From Bacteroidales bacterium (GTDB lineage Bacteria; Bacteroidota; Bacteroidia; Bacteroidales; UBA4417): a stretch of 64,000 nt of DNA. Position numbers and translations under genes: made by a program. Shown piece by piece: positions 33,612-42,676 of this stretch. Every line of letters begins with the position of its first letter. Position 1 is the first letter of the stretch. The DNA is taken from the NCBI GenBank assembly GCA_016707705.1, contig JADJHD010000025.1, forward strand, positions 1 through 64,000, written 5' to 3'. The notes beneath the pieces are model-generated. The model worked only from the letters and a program-made list of their open reading frames with translations, was not told the origin of the DNA and did no database searches.

Positions 33612-36555
33612 TATGGTAGCGGGCTATTATATAGTCACCGAAAGTATCATCTGCATCTCTAAGAGCAATAGATGGCAACCAGTATCTTAATTGTTTAGGC
33701 TTAGCTAGTATAATGCAATCTTTGCCAAATACTTTCAAAATTCTTTGTATATGAATATTTTTCTGATTTTCCTTTCGTGTTGGGATAGCTTCATTTATAT
33801 ATTGTTCTAAGTCCTTTGTTTGTTCTATTTCGGGTATGATATTTCCACTCGAATATTCAAAGTGCAATGCATAATATTTACCTGAGTCCAGTATTTTGAA
33901 TAAATGAAAAGATTTTCCTTCAGATTTGTAAATACTGTTTAATGTTAAACAAAAAACTTTCGAGAATATCTCTATTTCTGTTTCTTGTACTTCGGCAGAA
34001 AGTCCTTTTCCTAAATCATTTATAAAATAGGAAAGGGCATCTCGCAAAACTATTTGTTCCGCTTCTGAAACTAAGTATTTATTGTCATTGTATTGGTAAG
34101 GAAGGTTTAGTATATCCTCATTATAAATTGCAGTTGCTCTATTTACTAATATTTGAGCACTTGTGGAAAGTATATAAAAACGTATTAAATCAGAATAATG
34201 TACAAAGTATTCATGTAGAGATTGCAATTCATCTTTGCAAAGTTCAGGAGCATGAATGCCCATAATTTGATCCCTGAAAGAAATCTGCTTATTAGAAAAA
34301 AAGGCAGGTATTGAAGTTTCTCCAATTACTTTCTTTATTAGCAGTAAAGGCGGTTCAAATAATTCTTTTACTCTTCCCCATTGATAATATTTACCTTTTA
34401 AAATGAAAGTATTGCCAATTCCTTGCTCAGTAAAAGTTTCAGTTTCAATACAAAGGCTATCATTTAGATAGGTAAATTCTTTATATCCACCTTTTTTCTT
34501 AACAAAATCTGAAGGAACTAATTCTGTATCTGGTTTTCCTTTAATAAATCCATCTCCGAATACCCACTGGTTTTCTTTTCGTTTTTTCTTAAGATAATCC
34601 TTAAGTGTTGGCAATTTAGATAACCTCTCAATTAATTGTACAATCCTTCCTCCTCCCAATAAATTCGCTTTCCAGATATATGGGTTTTGCAAAATTACAT
34701 GTTTGCTAACTATATGAAAATCATAGTGATCAAATTCCAAGAATAGGCGATTTGTGTTTGAAAAAGTGCGATTAGCAACTAAGTGAAGCACATCTTCATC
34801 AGTTGGAGATGAATTTTGCAGAAAAATAGCAACTGTGGCAACATTTTTCCTACCCCAGAGTTTATCTGCTAGTTTTGTAAAATCTACAACTTGCAACAAA
34901 TTGAATTTAGAAAACAAGTCTTTTTTAAAGTTGAGTCCTTTTTGGTAGAGTAGAGGTCCAGAAGGCTGGATAAGACATAATAAGGCATCCGGATTAAGTA
35001 ACTTCATAGATTGAACCAGAAAGTGTAGTGCAGGATTTTCATCAGGGATGCTTATATCGCTGTGGAATCCAATACTGCTTTTCAGTTCTTTAAAATACCT
35101 TTTCCTGTCTGGCTCTTTCCCATTGTCATGTTGTAAATTAAATGGAGGGTTGCCAATTACTAGATTAAAGCCTCCATTAGGAGATAAAGTTATGTAATGG
35201 AAGAAATCTTTGGTAATAATATTTTCGCTTAAGTCTGGGAATTTTAATTTTCCCCATGTTGGGGGGTCTAAATTTACTTCATCTAAAATTGCTAATGCCA
35301 GACTGAATACTGATAGTCTAATTGCATCTTGCTCTATATCAATACCATAAATACTTTTTAAAAGTAGATCCTTTAATACAGAAAGAGAAGGTTTTACTAA
35401 TACACCTGTTTTCAACCAATAGTCATATCTCCACCATTGTACAATTCGTTTATATGCCTTAACAAGAAATATTCCAGAACCACAACTCACATCAATCATC
35501 TTGAAATTAGGTTGAGGATTTTTTAATGGCATACATTCATCTACCAGGGTACTAACTATCATTTCTGGAGTATAAACAATGTCTTTACTGTCAGTTAGTA
35601 ATTCCTCATATACTGAACTAATTACCTCTACAGGTAAATGAGAGAATGAATACAACCGCCAAAGTACATATTGGCTGTTCTGATTGTTTCCATCAAGATA
35701 ATCTGCAAGTTGTTGTACCTCAGTTTTTTGAATAGCAGTTCTTTCTTCTTTCTCGAATTCAAAATCCCATTCAAATATTTTACCATTGAAATCTTTTGCC
35801 AGTTGGTCTAATAGATCCAGTAGTTTTCCCTTTCGTATTGTTTCACAAAAATTTTTACACTGGAAATTATTGTAGAAATATGTGCCTGCAAAATAGCCGC
35901 TTGCACTTTTTTCGTCACGTTCCTCAAGATATTTTATCAGGAGACTCTGTACTAGTAGTTTAAGAGCTACATGCCGGTTTAATCCAGATTGTTTTTGGAA
36001 CTTGATATAAACATTTTTTAAACCTCGGATTAAATCCTTTGTGGCAGATTGATCAAATTTAAAATCATTTTTATATTCCTGTTCATCCCAAAATAAACCA
36101 TCATCAAAACTCTTTGCTTGAAAGTTCTTAATGGCTTCACCAATATAGGTAATAATTTCTTTAGCGAAGACTTCTCTCTTATCATCAGGCTTCTTTCTGG
36201 AATCAAAAACGCTTACAGAAGATTTTTCGATAATAATGTAAATAGGTACCTGATATCCGTTCCACATTTGGATATGTATACGGTTCTTTTCTTCATTTGA
36301 AAGATGCTTTTGTGTAAAATCAAACAGGTATAATTGAGGTACAGCTGATCTTCCATCTTGAAAATAACGAAAATAAACGGCATCAGCATTGAATTTGTTC
36401 TTTGCTGTTTCTAATGAAAATAGAATTTCAGGCGAAGCGATTTTCGAATCTATTTTCTCAAAATTATTTGTCAAAATTATTCCACTCTCTTGCTTTTCAG
36501 TTAAAAAAGAAAAGTTGAGTTCTAGAATATTTTTCTCAAATAATTCTGTTGCCAT
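33604..36555 (-). CDS. N6-adenine DNA methyltransferase (type IIG/Eco57I-like), large
   Basis: 983 residues. SAM-binding motif MIDVSCGSGIFLVKA near residue 353, catalytic NPPF in NLVIGNPPFNL near residue 469, and a C-terminal target-recognition region similar to TaqI-like specificity domains (GIHAPELCKDEL, ILSTSAQILVNRATAIYNED). The first ~200 residues (DAVYFRYFQDG, PIYIIIEKSSVSVFDSRKK) may be a degenerate nuclease or helper domain, as no PD-(D/E)XK triad is evident. The large size fits Eco57I-like enzymes, but the nuclease appears to be supplied by the partner gene. Together they probably form a restriction or phage-defence module. Confidence 0.85.
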   Translation of the reverse strand: MATELFEKNILELNFSFLTEKQESGIILTNNFEKIDSKIASPEILFSLETAKNKFNADAVYFRYFQDGRSAVPQLYLFDFTQKHLSNEEKNRIHIQMWNGYQVPIYIIIEKSSVSVFDSRKKPDDKREVFAKEIITYIGEAIKNFQAKSFDDGLFWDEQEYKNDFKFDQSATKDLIRGLKNVYIKFQKQSGLNRHVALKLLVQSLLIKYLEERDEKSASGYFAGTYFYNNFQCKNFCETIRKGKLLDLLDQLAKDFNGKIFEWDFEFEKEERTAIQKTEVQQLADYLDGNNQNSQYVLWRLYSFSHLPVEVISSVYEELLTDSKDIVYTPEMIVSTLVDECMPLKNPQPNFKMIDVSCGSGIFLVKAYKRIVQWWRYDYWLKTGVLVKPSLSVLKDLLLKSIYGIDIEQDAIRLSVFSLALAILDEVNLDPPTWGKLKFPDLSENIITKDFFHYITLSPNGGFNLVIGNPPFNLQHDNGKEPDRKRYFKELKSSIGFHSDISIPDENPALHFLVQSMKLLNPDALLCLIQPSGPLLYQKGLNFKKDLFSKFNLLQVVDFTKLADKLWGRKNVATVAIFLQNSSPTDEDVLHLVANRTFSNTNRLFLEFDHYDFHIVSKHVILQNPYIWKANLLGGGRIVQLIERLSKLPTLKDYLKKKRKENQWVFGDGFIKGKPDTELVPSDFVKKKGGYKEFTYLNDSLCIETETFTEQGIGNTFILKGKYYQWGRVKELFEPPLLLIKKVIGETSIPAFFSNKQISFRDQIMGIHAPELCKDELQSLHEYFVHYSDLIRFYILSTSAQILVNRATAIYNEDILNLPYQYNDNKYLVSEAEQIVLRDALSYFINDLGKGLSAEVQETEIEIFSKVFCLTLNSIYKSEGKSFHLFKILDSGKYYALHFEYSSGNIIPEIEQTKDLEQYINEAIPTRKENQKNIHIQRILKVFGKDCIILAKPKQLRYWLPSIALRDADDTFGDYIIARYHNA

Positions 36556-36966
36556 ATTTGTATAATGCCGTATTAATTCAATAAGCGAATTTACAGTTTT
36601 ATTGCTTCACTGAAGTATAAATATCTTGCCTTATACCCTTTTTTCTTAGTAATTAATTTATTTCGATCACAATCAATTGACCAAAAGTGGAATAAATTAA
36701 ACTTCAATGTTTTGCAGTTCAAACTTATCTAGCAGCAAAACAAAACTTACCTGATTTATTGGCTTGGATTCAACTCTGATAAATTGCGAACAAAACTATG
36801 GCATGTTTATCCAGTAAGAAAACTTGATTGGAAAATGCAAATTTAGATATGCAGCTTTGTATTGTTCAAATGCTCCAATGCAAGTATTAAAAGGTTCAAA
36901 AAATCCCATTGTGAACTATTTTCTATTATGTGAAAATAAATATTCATAGGCCAGCAAATGGCATAT
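36556..36966. other. Gene-free interval
   Basis: AT-rich, with no clear reading frame; the promoter of the methylase gene must lie near its right end at 36556-36650. It is bounded on the right by the palindromic element at 36967-37071. Confidence 0.35.
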
Positions 36967-37071
36967 AGTAGGCTGCGTTAAGGATTGCAGCGGCATCCTT
37001 TCACATGGAAAGCATGTGTGATGGCGTGAAAGATACAGCGGAAAGCCTGACCCATAGGGGAACGCCCTACT
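36967..37071. repeat. ~105-bp imperfect palindromic repeat of the Bacteroidota type
   Basis: Outer stem AGTAGG plus GCGTT (36967-36979) pairs with AACGC plus CCTACT (37061-37071). Inner words AGCGGCATCCTTTC and GTGAAAGATACAGCGGAAAGCC-type sequence form a second stem. I recognise the order GCGTT...AGCGGCATCCTTT...AAAGATACAGCGGAAAGCC...GGGGAACGCC from repeats common in Bacteroidota genomes. Whether it is a transcribed RNA or a REP-like mobile element is not settled. It lies 18 bases downstream of the terminase stop. Confidence 0.7.
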
Positions 37072-37088
37072 TAGTATTAATTTAGATT

Positions 37089-38789
37089 TTATATCCTCGG
37101 GCTTACAAAAGTTGAAGATTTTAAAAGCAGTCCTCCATATTTGGTCCAGATGCGTTTATCAACGGCATCGCCAAAATGGGTAGCTTCCTCCGGCATAACA
37201 GAATTTTTGCGTTCGGAGCTTTTATCCTTTTCGAATTTCCCTTGTTTATCCACCACCTTTGTATTATTCATAGAGATAAGGGTAAACTTGCAGTTTTTGC
37301 CGTTAATGATCACATTCGGATACCGTGGATTGTTGCCCTGCATAATGTTAGACCAAAGCAGGTATTTCTCATGCTGAGGCGGCTCCTGGCCTTTATGGAC
37401 TTTAGTTGTAACGCGCCATTTGTTTTTAATGAAACGATCAATAGCCTGCTCATTGTAAGGCTTTGAATTCTTGATATTTGGCTGCCGGTTATTCCCATAC
37501 CTATCTACAAAATAGACAATCTCTTTACAAGTGTGATGCTGGTAATACTCGCAGAACTGATCCACCAGCTCATTGATCATAGTATCATTCACTTCTTCCG
37601 GCTTGACAAAGAACTCATTAATAATGCAGTCCACATGCTCATTTTTCTTTGTGGCAAAGTTATAGAATCGTTCCTGGCCGACTGAGAAAAGGCAGATTTT
37701 AGCTCCCCAGTCCGGGCATATCTCCAGAGGCTTTGAGGAATCGCAATCCAGGTCGAATCGGCTGTCGATTTTGGAAAGCTTGGTATAGTCGAAGTTGTTT
37801 TCTTCTGCATAGGAGCGGATAAAAGCATCGTTGGAGGCATCGTAATAAATATGGCGGGAACTATCCAGATGGTAATAGCAGTCCTCAACCTTATCGATAA
37901 CCCAGTTCATAATTTCAATAAGAAATATCAGAAGCGGCAGCTTCTGATATTCTCTTGCTATGTATGAGATCCCGAGGTTTGCTATGTTATCGAAGGCATT
38001 CGAGAGGGTAAACAGGATTTTGTCTTTCGAAACGAAAGGCACAATCTGATGTTTCAGGCGGATAATTTCGTTGTGGATATTTTTATACAGGCAGGCATCT
38101 TTAACGAGGTATGCTTTTATAAGTTCAATCTGCATCATGACGATTCGATTCCATACATCGAAAAGCATAATTCCGGCTTCCTGCTCGTAGTATTTGCCAA
38201 AATCCAGCAACCAGCGTTGATCCTGTGAGTAAGGCATGGAAGAAACGTACCGGAAACCGTGGTGTTGTTTTATGGGTTTCGCGGAGCGAAAGCCAAAGTA
38301 TTCTTCATTTCCACGGTTTGTTGGGCTGACTTCCTGATCGTACTGCGCTTTGTCCAGGGTAAGGGCTTCATCCACAATTTCACGATCGATATTTGGACCT
38401 CGTGCACTTCCTGACCTGTCCTGACTTAGCAGCAGAAATCCGGTTCCATTACGGAAGCTGATGAAGTTTTTGTATTTAGTAACCTTTTCATACGGCGAAT
38501 CCCAGCCTTTGGGAGGCTGACAATCTATGACATAATCCTTTCCTTTTTCATATCCCAGGAGTTCGAGGCATTTGAGGGTAGAAGGGAGAGTGCGGGTCAT
38601 GATCTGGCCGTATGTTTGCCCTGTAATGGCAGATATGCTTCGGGGCATTTTCCTAACAATGCGGTCCATATCCACGCCGATGATATAAGATTTCCCGGTA
38701 CCACGACCGGCGATATCCACTTCACTTTTGGCATCGTTAATTACCGGTGCCATCTGAAAAGTATTCAGGTTTAGAAATTCGTTAATCAT
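37089..38789 (-). CDS. Phage terminase large subunit
   Basis: 566 residues. ATPase part: Walker A GRGTGKSY near residues 28-35, Walker B-like IDREIVDEALTLDKA near residue 135. C-terminal RNase-H-like nuclease: CPDWGAKICLFSV, VYFVDRYGN and a terminal EEATHFGDAVDKRIW. It packages DNA into procapsids by translocation and cuts concatemers. Its start overlaps the end of the putative small subunit by four bases. It is the last gene of the phage-like block; no portal gene follows, which is unusual. Confidence 0.9.
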   Translation of the reverse strand: MINEFLNLNTFQMAPVINDAKSEVDIAGRGTGKSYIIGVDMDRIVRKMPRSISAITGQTYGQIMTRTLPSTLKCLELLGYEKGKDYVIDCQPPKGWDSPYEKVTKYKNFISFRNGTGFLLLSQDRSGSARGPNIDREIVDEALTLDKAQYDQEVSPTNRGNEEYFGFRSAKPIKQHHGFRYVSSMPYSQDQRWLLDFGKYYEQEAGIMLFDVWNRIVMMQIELIKAYLVKDACLYKNIHNEIIRLKHQIVPFVSKDKILFTLSNAFDNIANLGISYIAREYQKLPLLIFLIEIMNWVIDKVEDCYYHLDSSRHIYYDASNDAFIRSYAEENNFDYTKLSKIDSRFDLDCDSSKPLEICPDWGAKICLFSVGQERFYNFATKKNEHVDCIINEFFVKPEEVNDTMINELVDQFCEYYQHHTCKEIVYFVDRYGNNRQPNIKNSKPYNEQAIDRFIKNKWRVTTKVHKGQEPPQHEKYLLWSNIMQGNNPRYPNVIINGKNCKFTLISMNNTKVVDKQGKFEKDKSSERKNSVMPEEATHFGDAVDKRIWTKYGGLLLKSSTFVSPRI

Positions 38790-39379
38790 GTTTTGAATAA
38801 TTCTTCTGCGTCCGCTTCCGTAATTTCATTCCCGGTGAACACAATACGGTTTATCTCCCGTATAGTTGCTTCAGGAAGTTTATGCAAGTTGTCCACATCC
38901 AGTTTTACAGTGGTTTTATTATTCTGGATTAGAATATAGAAAGACTGTTTCTCCAGGCGTTTAGGATCTTCCAGATCAGTAGGCCGTTCACCGATTGCCT
39001 TCAGTAAGTTGGCATGTTCCATGGCAATGATTTTCCGGGCATTGGGAGAACCGTCGTTGTTGCATTTGTTGATGTTGGCTACAATGTCATTAATAACCCA
39101 GGTGTGCCAGAAATCATAGTCGAATGTATGTAAGGTATTGAAAAGACGGACAGCCATGCGGACATCGTGGTATGCATGGGAATTTGACAAATCCGGAAAT
39201 TTCGACTTGTGAAGGGAAATAGCTGCTTTTTGAAGTGGATTTTTATCCAGGATTTTGGCTATGGAAACAATCCGATCCAGCAGGTATTGCTGGGACTCAG
39301 AAAGGGGAGATAAATCAGGGTCCAGGATATGAGATTTTATAGCCTCATAATTCACTTCTTCCAGGGCTTTTCGGCTCAT
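38786..39379 (-). CDS. Putative terminase small subunit
   Basis: 197 residues with predominantly helical composition: SPLSESQQYLLDRIVSIA, NPLQKAAISLHKSKFPDLS and SHAYHDVRMAVRLFNTLHTF, followed by a more beta-like end (NKTTVKLDVDN). Position just upstream of the large subunit (four-base overlap) and helical N-terminus suggest a DNA-recognition small terminase. No classic motif is conserved enough to be sure. An alternative role is DNA binding for another packaging step. Confidence 0.55.
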   Translation of the reverse strand: MSRKALEEVNYEAIKSHILDPDLSPLSESQQYLLDRIVSIAKILDKNPLQKAAISLHKSKFPDLSNSHAYHDVRMAVRLFNTLHTFDYDFWHTWVINDIVANINKCNNDGSPNARKIIAMEHANLLKAIGERPTDLEDPKRLEKQSFYILIQNNKTTVKLDVDNLHKLPEATIREINRIVFTGNEITEADAEELFKT

Positions 39380-39459
39380 TTTTTTAATGTGCTAATGTGA
39401 TAATGTGATAATTTGTTGAGCTGTTGATTTGTTGATTTGTTGAGGTGGTAATGTGTAGA

Positions 39460-39729
39460 TCATAGTTGGGAATCTTTAAAGTAGTTGACGAAAAGGGTTT
39501 GTGCCGGAGTGCTCCCATTCATAGCCGCCTGCCGGATAGCGGTTCGGAGTTCAATTTCGGAACGAAGTCGGCCGCTGCAATAGGCTTTGAAGGCTTCACC
39601 GATTTTATTCTGAATGAGTTCAGTAAACTCTTCAGCATCACATTCAATGTTATGGGCGATGGATTCAGGATCGAAGAAAAGGGCAGCCATTTCTTCAATT
39701 TCATTAAGTTGTTCCTCTGAGAAAAGCAT
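39460..39729 (-). CDS. Small acidic phage protein
   Basis: 89 residues from the ATG at 39729 (MLFSEEQLNEIEEMAALFF). A longer frame from 39909 exists, but its first 60 residues overlap the PLD-like gene in another frame and look non-coding. The protein is helical and acidic (DPESIAHNIECDAEEFTELI) and ends with TAIRQAAMNGSTPAQTLFVNY, which could be a helix-turn-helix or a terminase-helper region. It overlaps the PLD-like gene by 26 bases. Confidence 0.55.
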   Translation of the reverse strand: MLFSEEQLNEIEEMAALFFDPESIAHNIECDAEEFTELIQNKIGEAFKAYCSGRLRSEIELRTAIRQAAMNGSTPAQTLFVNYFKDSQL

Positions 39730-40309
39730 CCGTAAGGTTTTTATGGTCGAAGTCGAAAACAGCAGGATCAGTAAATATGATCCCACGTTCCATTTTGGGA
39801 TTATCCGTTGCATTCTGACTGGTAACGATAGATATTTTCCAGTTGTCGTTCCAAAGCAAAGCGATTTTCGCATGAACGGAAGTGCAGCGATAGTTGAAGC
39901 AGCTGGCAATCATCTGAAAAGGTTTCGGGCTGATGCTCCGGACGCGGTTATCAATAAGAAGTTGAAAAGACAACAGCTTATCATTTTCGATATGGTTTTG
40001 AAGTTGCTGTATGCTTTTGTTGGAGAAGGAATAGGATGTCATGAAAAGGTGAACCGGGCCTGTCTGCTTAAGCAGGTACAGGATTAACCTCACCAGGTTA
40101 AAATTCCCGAAACTGTAAAAGTGCGTATTTATGCCAGGCTTAATCAGTCCGATAGCTTTTGTAAGGGAGATAGCCATATCAGAAACAAATTCAGTGGAAG
40201 CATCGGTAGTGGCGAGCAAAGTTTCAGGCTGTTGCTTCGTATTTTTTTTAACGACAGGTTTATTTACCGGCGCGATACTTTTAGCAGAAATTTTGGAAGA
40301 AACCAGCAT
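39704..40309 (-). CDS. PLD-like domain protein (incomplete HKD)
   Basis: 201 residues from the ATG at 40309 (MLVSSKISAKS), preferred over one at 40429. A disordered N-terminus (residues 1-70) is followed by a PLD-like fold: HFYSFGNFNLVRLILYLLKQ, TSYSFSNKSIQQLQN, then SVHAKIALLWND and TSQNATDNPKMERG. The HxK is present (HAK) but the usual D after it is not in the canonical place, so it may be a single half-domain or inactive. It is a structural or DNA-processing component of the packaging module. It lies 43 bases downstream of the phosphoribosyltransferase-like gene. Confidence 0.6.
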   Translation of the reverse strand: MLVSSKISAKSIAPVNKPVVKKNTKQQPETLLATTDASTEFVSDMAISLTKAIGLIKPGINTHFYSFGNFNLVRLILYLLKQTGPVHLFMTSYSFSNKSIQQLQNHIENDKLLSFQLLIDNRVRSISPKPFQMIASCFNYRCTSVHAKIALLWNDNWKISIVTSQNATDNPKMERGIIFTDPAVFDFDHKNLTDAFLRGTT

Positions 40310-40352
40310 TGGGGAATTTGAAGATTTGAAGATTTGAGAATGTTGTAGTGTG

Positions 40353-40943
40353 CTAATTGTTGTTAATTCCGACAAATATTGGCACATGAACATCAGCAAG
40401 GTTGTTCTCAGGGTTATTCCTAAGCACATTTAAAGTTGCATAAATGGTTTGGTAGGTGGTGGCTATGTCGTCAAACAGGATGACACGCTTACCTTCAGGA
40501 AGTGGTTTTTGCTGAATGAAGTTCGGATTGAATTTACTTTTACTGGTTGCGATAAGTACATCCGGGATAAATTCCAGGTTAATTGTTTTACAAGCCCGGA
40601 TGCAAATTTCTGAAGCGAAATGGTAGCCAAGTTTTTCCGAGTGGGCGCGTTTTGGTGTTGTAATGAGGACAGCGTTTTCAAGATCAGGGATATAGTATTT
40701 CAGGAGAGTGGCAAATAAGGGAGCCAGAATATCGGCATTAGCGATATTCCCTTTAAACTTTTCCAGGTTCTCCGTTTTGTAAAATGCGATGATGAATAAA
40801 TCCCGGCGGGATACCAGGCTAAATTTGGTGTAATGGATATAGTCCTGGTAATGGTTATCCGCTGAGTTTTCTGAAGAATTATAAGCTTCCTCCGGAGGAT
40901 TATCCGGTTTAAGAGCCGTAATAGATGATGATCGTACCAGCAT
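40353..40943 (-). CDS. Phosphoribosyltransferase-like protein in phage block
   Basis: 196 residues. The motif VILFDDIATTYQTIYATL matches the PRPP-binding loop (hhhhDDh-x-TT) of PRTase-fold proteins such as ComF-like enzymes, and the preceding VLITTPKRAHSEKLG fits their core. The N-terminal 40 residues are Ser/Asn/Asp-rich and probably disordered. Neither a nucleobase substrate nor a partner is visible. PRTases in phage blocks could modify nucleotides or act in DNA uptake or assembly. It is next to a PLD-like gene and a terminase set, an unusual neighbourhood. Confidence 0.7.
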   Translation of the reverse strand: MLVRSSSITALKPDNPPEEAYNSSENSADNHYQDYIHYTKFSLVSRRDLFIIAFYKTENLEKFKGNIANADILAPLFATLLKYYIPDLENAVLITTPKRAHSEKLGYHFASEICIRACKTINLEFIPDVLIATSKSKFNPNFIQQKPLPEGKRVILFDDIATTYQTIYATLNVLRNNPENNLADVHVPIFVGINNN

Positions 40944-41012
40944 TAGAATGAAGATTAAAAAAAAGGGCCCGGGTCGCTAAGGAAACCTGAACACTTTTAC
41001 ACCTGGAGACAA

Positions 41013-41783
41013 TTAATTTGAAGAGTTCACGAGTTTGTAGTCGATAGCTTCAATTGCAGTATCACGTTGTTTCATGCGAAGTTCAATTTTGATACGTTTA
41101 GGGCTATCAGGGAGCGGGTTCTTTTTCTCTCCTTTTGTAGTTTGGCGGTAGTCCAGCATGCATTGATCCTTAGTGTTTGCCGATTGAAGGTTTTTCTTCA
41201 TTTTCTTCAGTTCATCCAAGTCATCTGGTAAATCGACAACAGGCTTCACTTCTGCCTGTTTTTCAGCTGTGAGGGCTTTTATGTCCGGAATGATATTGTT
41301 TACATAATAATCCTCTTTCGCTTTCCACATTGTATCAATCATTTCGGAGCATTCGGCGATCTGATCGCTTAGTTCTTTACGTTGAGCAATGAGAGCATCT
41401 GTATTATCGTTTGGCAGGTTCGCCATAGCTTCATGAAGGATGGCGCGGGTTTTAAACGCATCAGCATGAAATTTTATGACCTTTTCAACTTCTTCAGGAA
41501 GCTGGTCTTTTGCAGCTGATTTGTTTTTGGTCGAAACAGCACCTAACTGAGGTTCATAAATATCACCAGAGGCCATAAGTGTATGACTGGGTTTATTGAC
41601 GGGCAAGCCAGTATTTAACCCGGCAGCTTTCAATAATTCATAATGCAGTTTTTCCGCATAACGATGAGGACGGTTTGACATAATCCTGACAAGCTGTTTG
41701 TGCCGAACTGAATATGTTAGAATAGCGATTCCTTCATTAAAATCACAACCTTCAGCTATCCATTTATTTACTTTTTCCTGCAT
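41013..41783 (-). CDS. Coiled-coil phage protein, unknown
   Basis: 256 residues from the ATG at 41783 (MQEKVNKWIAEGCDFNEGIA), preferred over a longer frame that overlaps the upstream gene. The N-terminal domain contains LTYSVRHKQLVRIMSNRPHRYAEK, then a basic Ser-rich linker and a long coiled-coil-like stretch (LIAQRKELSDQIAECSEMI, LKKMKKNLQSANTK). It overlaps the upstream gene by 20 bases. Neither a portal nor a scaffold function can be proven; it may be a structural or assembly factor. Confidence 0.5.
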   Translation of the reverse strand: MQEKVNKWIAEGCDFNEGIAILTYSVRHKQLVRIMSNRPHRYAEKLHYELLKAAGLNTGLPVNKPSHTLMASGDIYEPQLGAVSTKNKSAAKDQLPEEVEKVIKFHADAFKTRAILHEAMANLPNDNTDALIAQRKELSDQIAECSEMIDTMWKAKEDYYVNNIIPDIKALTAEKQAEVKPVVDLPDDLDELKKMKKNLQSANTKDQCMLDYRQTTKGEKKNPLPDSPKRIKIELRMKQRDTAIEAIDYKLVNSSN

Positions 41784-42054
41784 TGTTTTTCTTATTAGAT
41801 TTTGAAACAGATTTTTTGGTGAAGGGTACGATAGTGCCTTCGGGAGGCATTTCAGTAGGGGGACCTGCGACATTTTTAGTAAGCAAGGCATTTTTGCCTT
41901 CTGAAGTTAACTTCAGGTAGGGGAAACCATCATCATACAATGATTTCAACGTTTCGAAAGAAACCTGCTGACGAAAATCAATAGCACCGAACCGGGCAGT
42001 TATTACTTTGCCTGGTTCGATGCCTATCAATTTAAAAAAGGGATGTAACATCAT
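41764..42054 (-). CDS. Small phage structural-type protein
   Basis: 96 residues. A compact N-terminal domain (MMLHPFFKLIGIEPGKVITA, FRQQVSFETLKSLYDDGFPYL) is followed by a flexible linker and a Lys/Ser/Asn-rich tail (SVSKSNKKNNAGKSK). It lies between the tail-tube-like gene and the coiled-coil gene. The N-terminal domain is reminiscent of head-tail connector or wHTH proteins but no motif is decisive. Confidence 0.5.
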   Translation of the reverse strand: MMLHPFFKLIGIEPGKVITARFGAIDFRQQVSFETLKSLYDDGFPYLKLTSEGKNALLTKNVAGPPTEMPPEGTIVPFTKKSVSKSNKKNNAGKSK

Positions 42055-42060
42055 AGATTT

Positions 42061-42609
42061 CTAGCTGACAACCGCCACTGTTAAAGGAACTGAACCAATG
42101 TACTGGTATACATTTGAAGTTTTGTAAACGAACTCCATTGAAATGCCGCGGCGACCAGCAGTTTCTTTTCCAGTACCGGCACCGTCCGGTGAACCGGAAA
42201 AGACAGAAGCACGGACAGCATCGCCCATAAGGAACATCTGGCCGTTGTTGTCAGGAACGATGAACACCATATTGCCGTTTTTAATGGAATTCATCAATCC
42301 AAGCAATTTTGGTTTGAGGCCAGGATTGAAAAAAGAAAGGTGCATGACAAAACTTTTACCATCCAGTTCACCAACGGATTCAATTTTAAACTCGCCGGTA
42401 TCGTCAGTGACGTACATTTCGAACATACGTTTTCCAGGTTTCATTTTAATATCGCCGGTTAGCGATCCAAGAGCCTCAAGGGTTAACGCATTCAGCGGTT
42501 TTACCGGCCAGGTTGCCACATCTTCGAACAGACCGAAATAGATTTTCATTCCTATTCCGCCCATGTTTTCTCCCTGATGGAGATCTTTTGTTATATCTGT
42601 AAATTCCAC
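42061..42609 (-). CDS. Putative phage structural (tail-tube or head-decoration) protein
   Basis: 182 residues, beta-rich. It contains GMKIYFGLFEDVATWP, GEFKIESVGELDGKSFVMHL and VFIVPDNNGQMFLMGDAVRA. The second half aligns by eye with the protein at 45170-45634 (N-x-GqMFLMGD versus GLGEYYHIGDN; GTGKETAGRRGISMEF versus DPSGKNGFNIEIS), suggesting paralogues with a common beta-barrel fold. It lies directly downstream of the major capsid protein gene, a common place for structural accessory or tail-tube proteins. Role inferred. Confidence 0.5.
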   Translation of the reverse strand: MEFTDITKDLHQGENMGGIGMKIYFGLFEDVATWPVKPLNALTLEALGSLTGDIKMKPGKRMFEMYVTDDTGEFKIESVGELDGKSFVMHLSFFNPGLKPKLLGLMNSIKNGNMVFIVPDNNGQMFLMGDAVRASVFSGSPDGAGTGKETAGRRGISMEFVYKTSNVYQYIGSVPLTVAVVS

Positions 42610-42676
42610 AGTGGTATATTTATAGAGTTTTAAAAAGCCGGACTGGGTACCGGCCTAAACAAGATTGAGAGTAAAA

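Noticed and set aside
39730..39909. N-terminal extension of the 89-residue gene
   Set aside because: These 60 residues overlap the PLD-like gene in another frame and have no protein-like character.
41784..41891. N-terminal extension of the coiled-coil phage gene
   Set aside because: It overlaps the end of the neighbouring gene, and the ATG at 41783 gives a better domain start.
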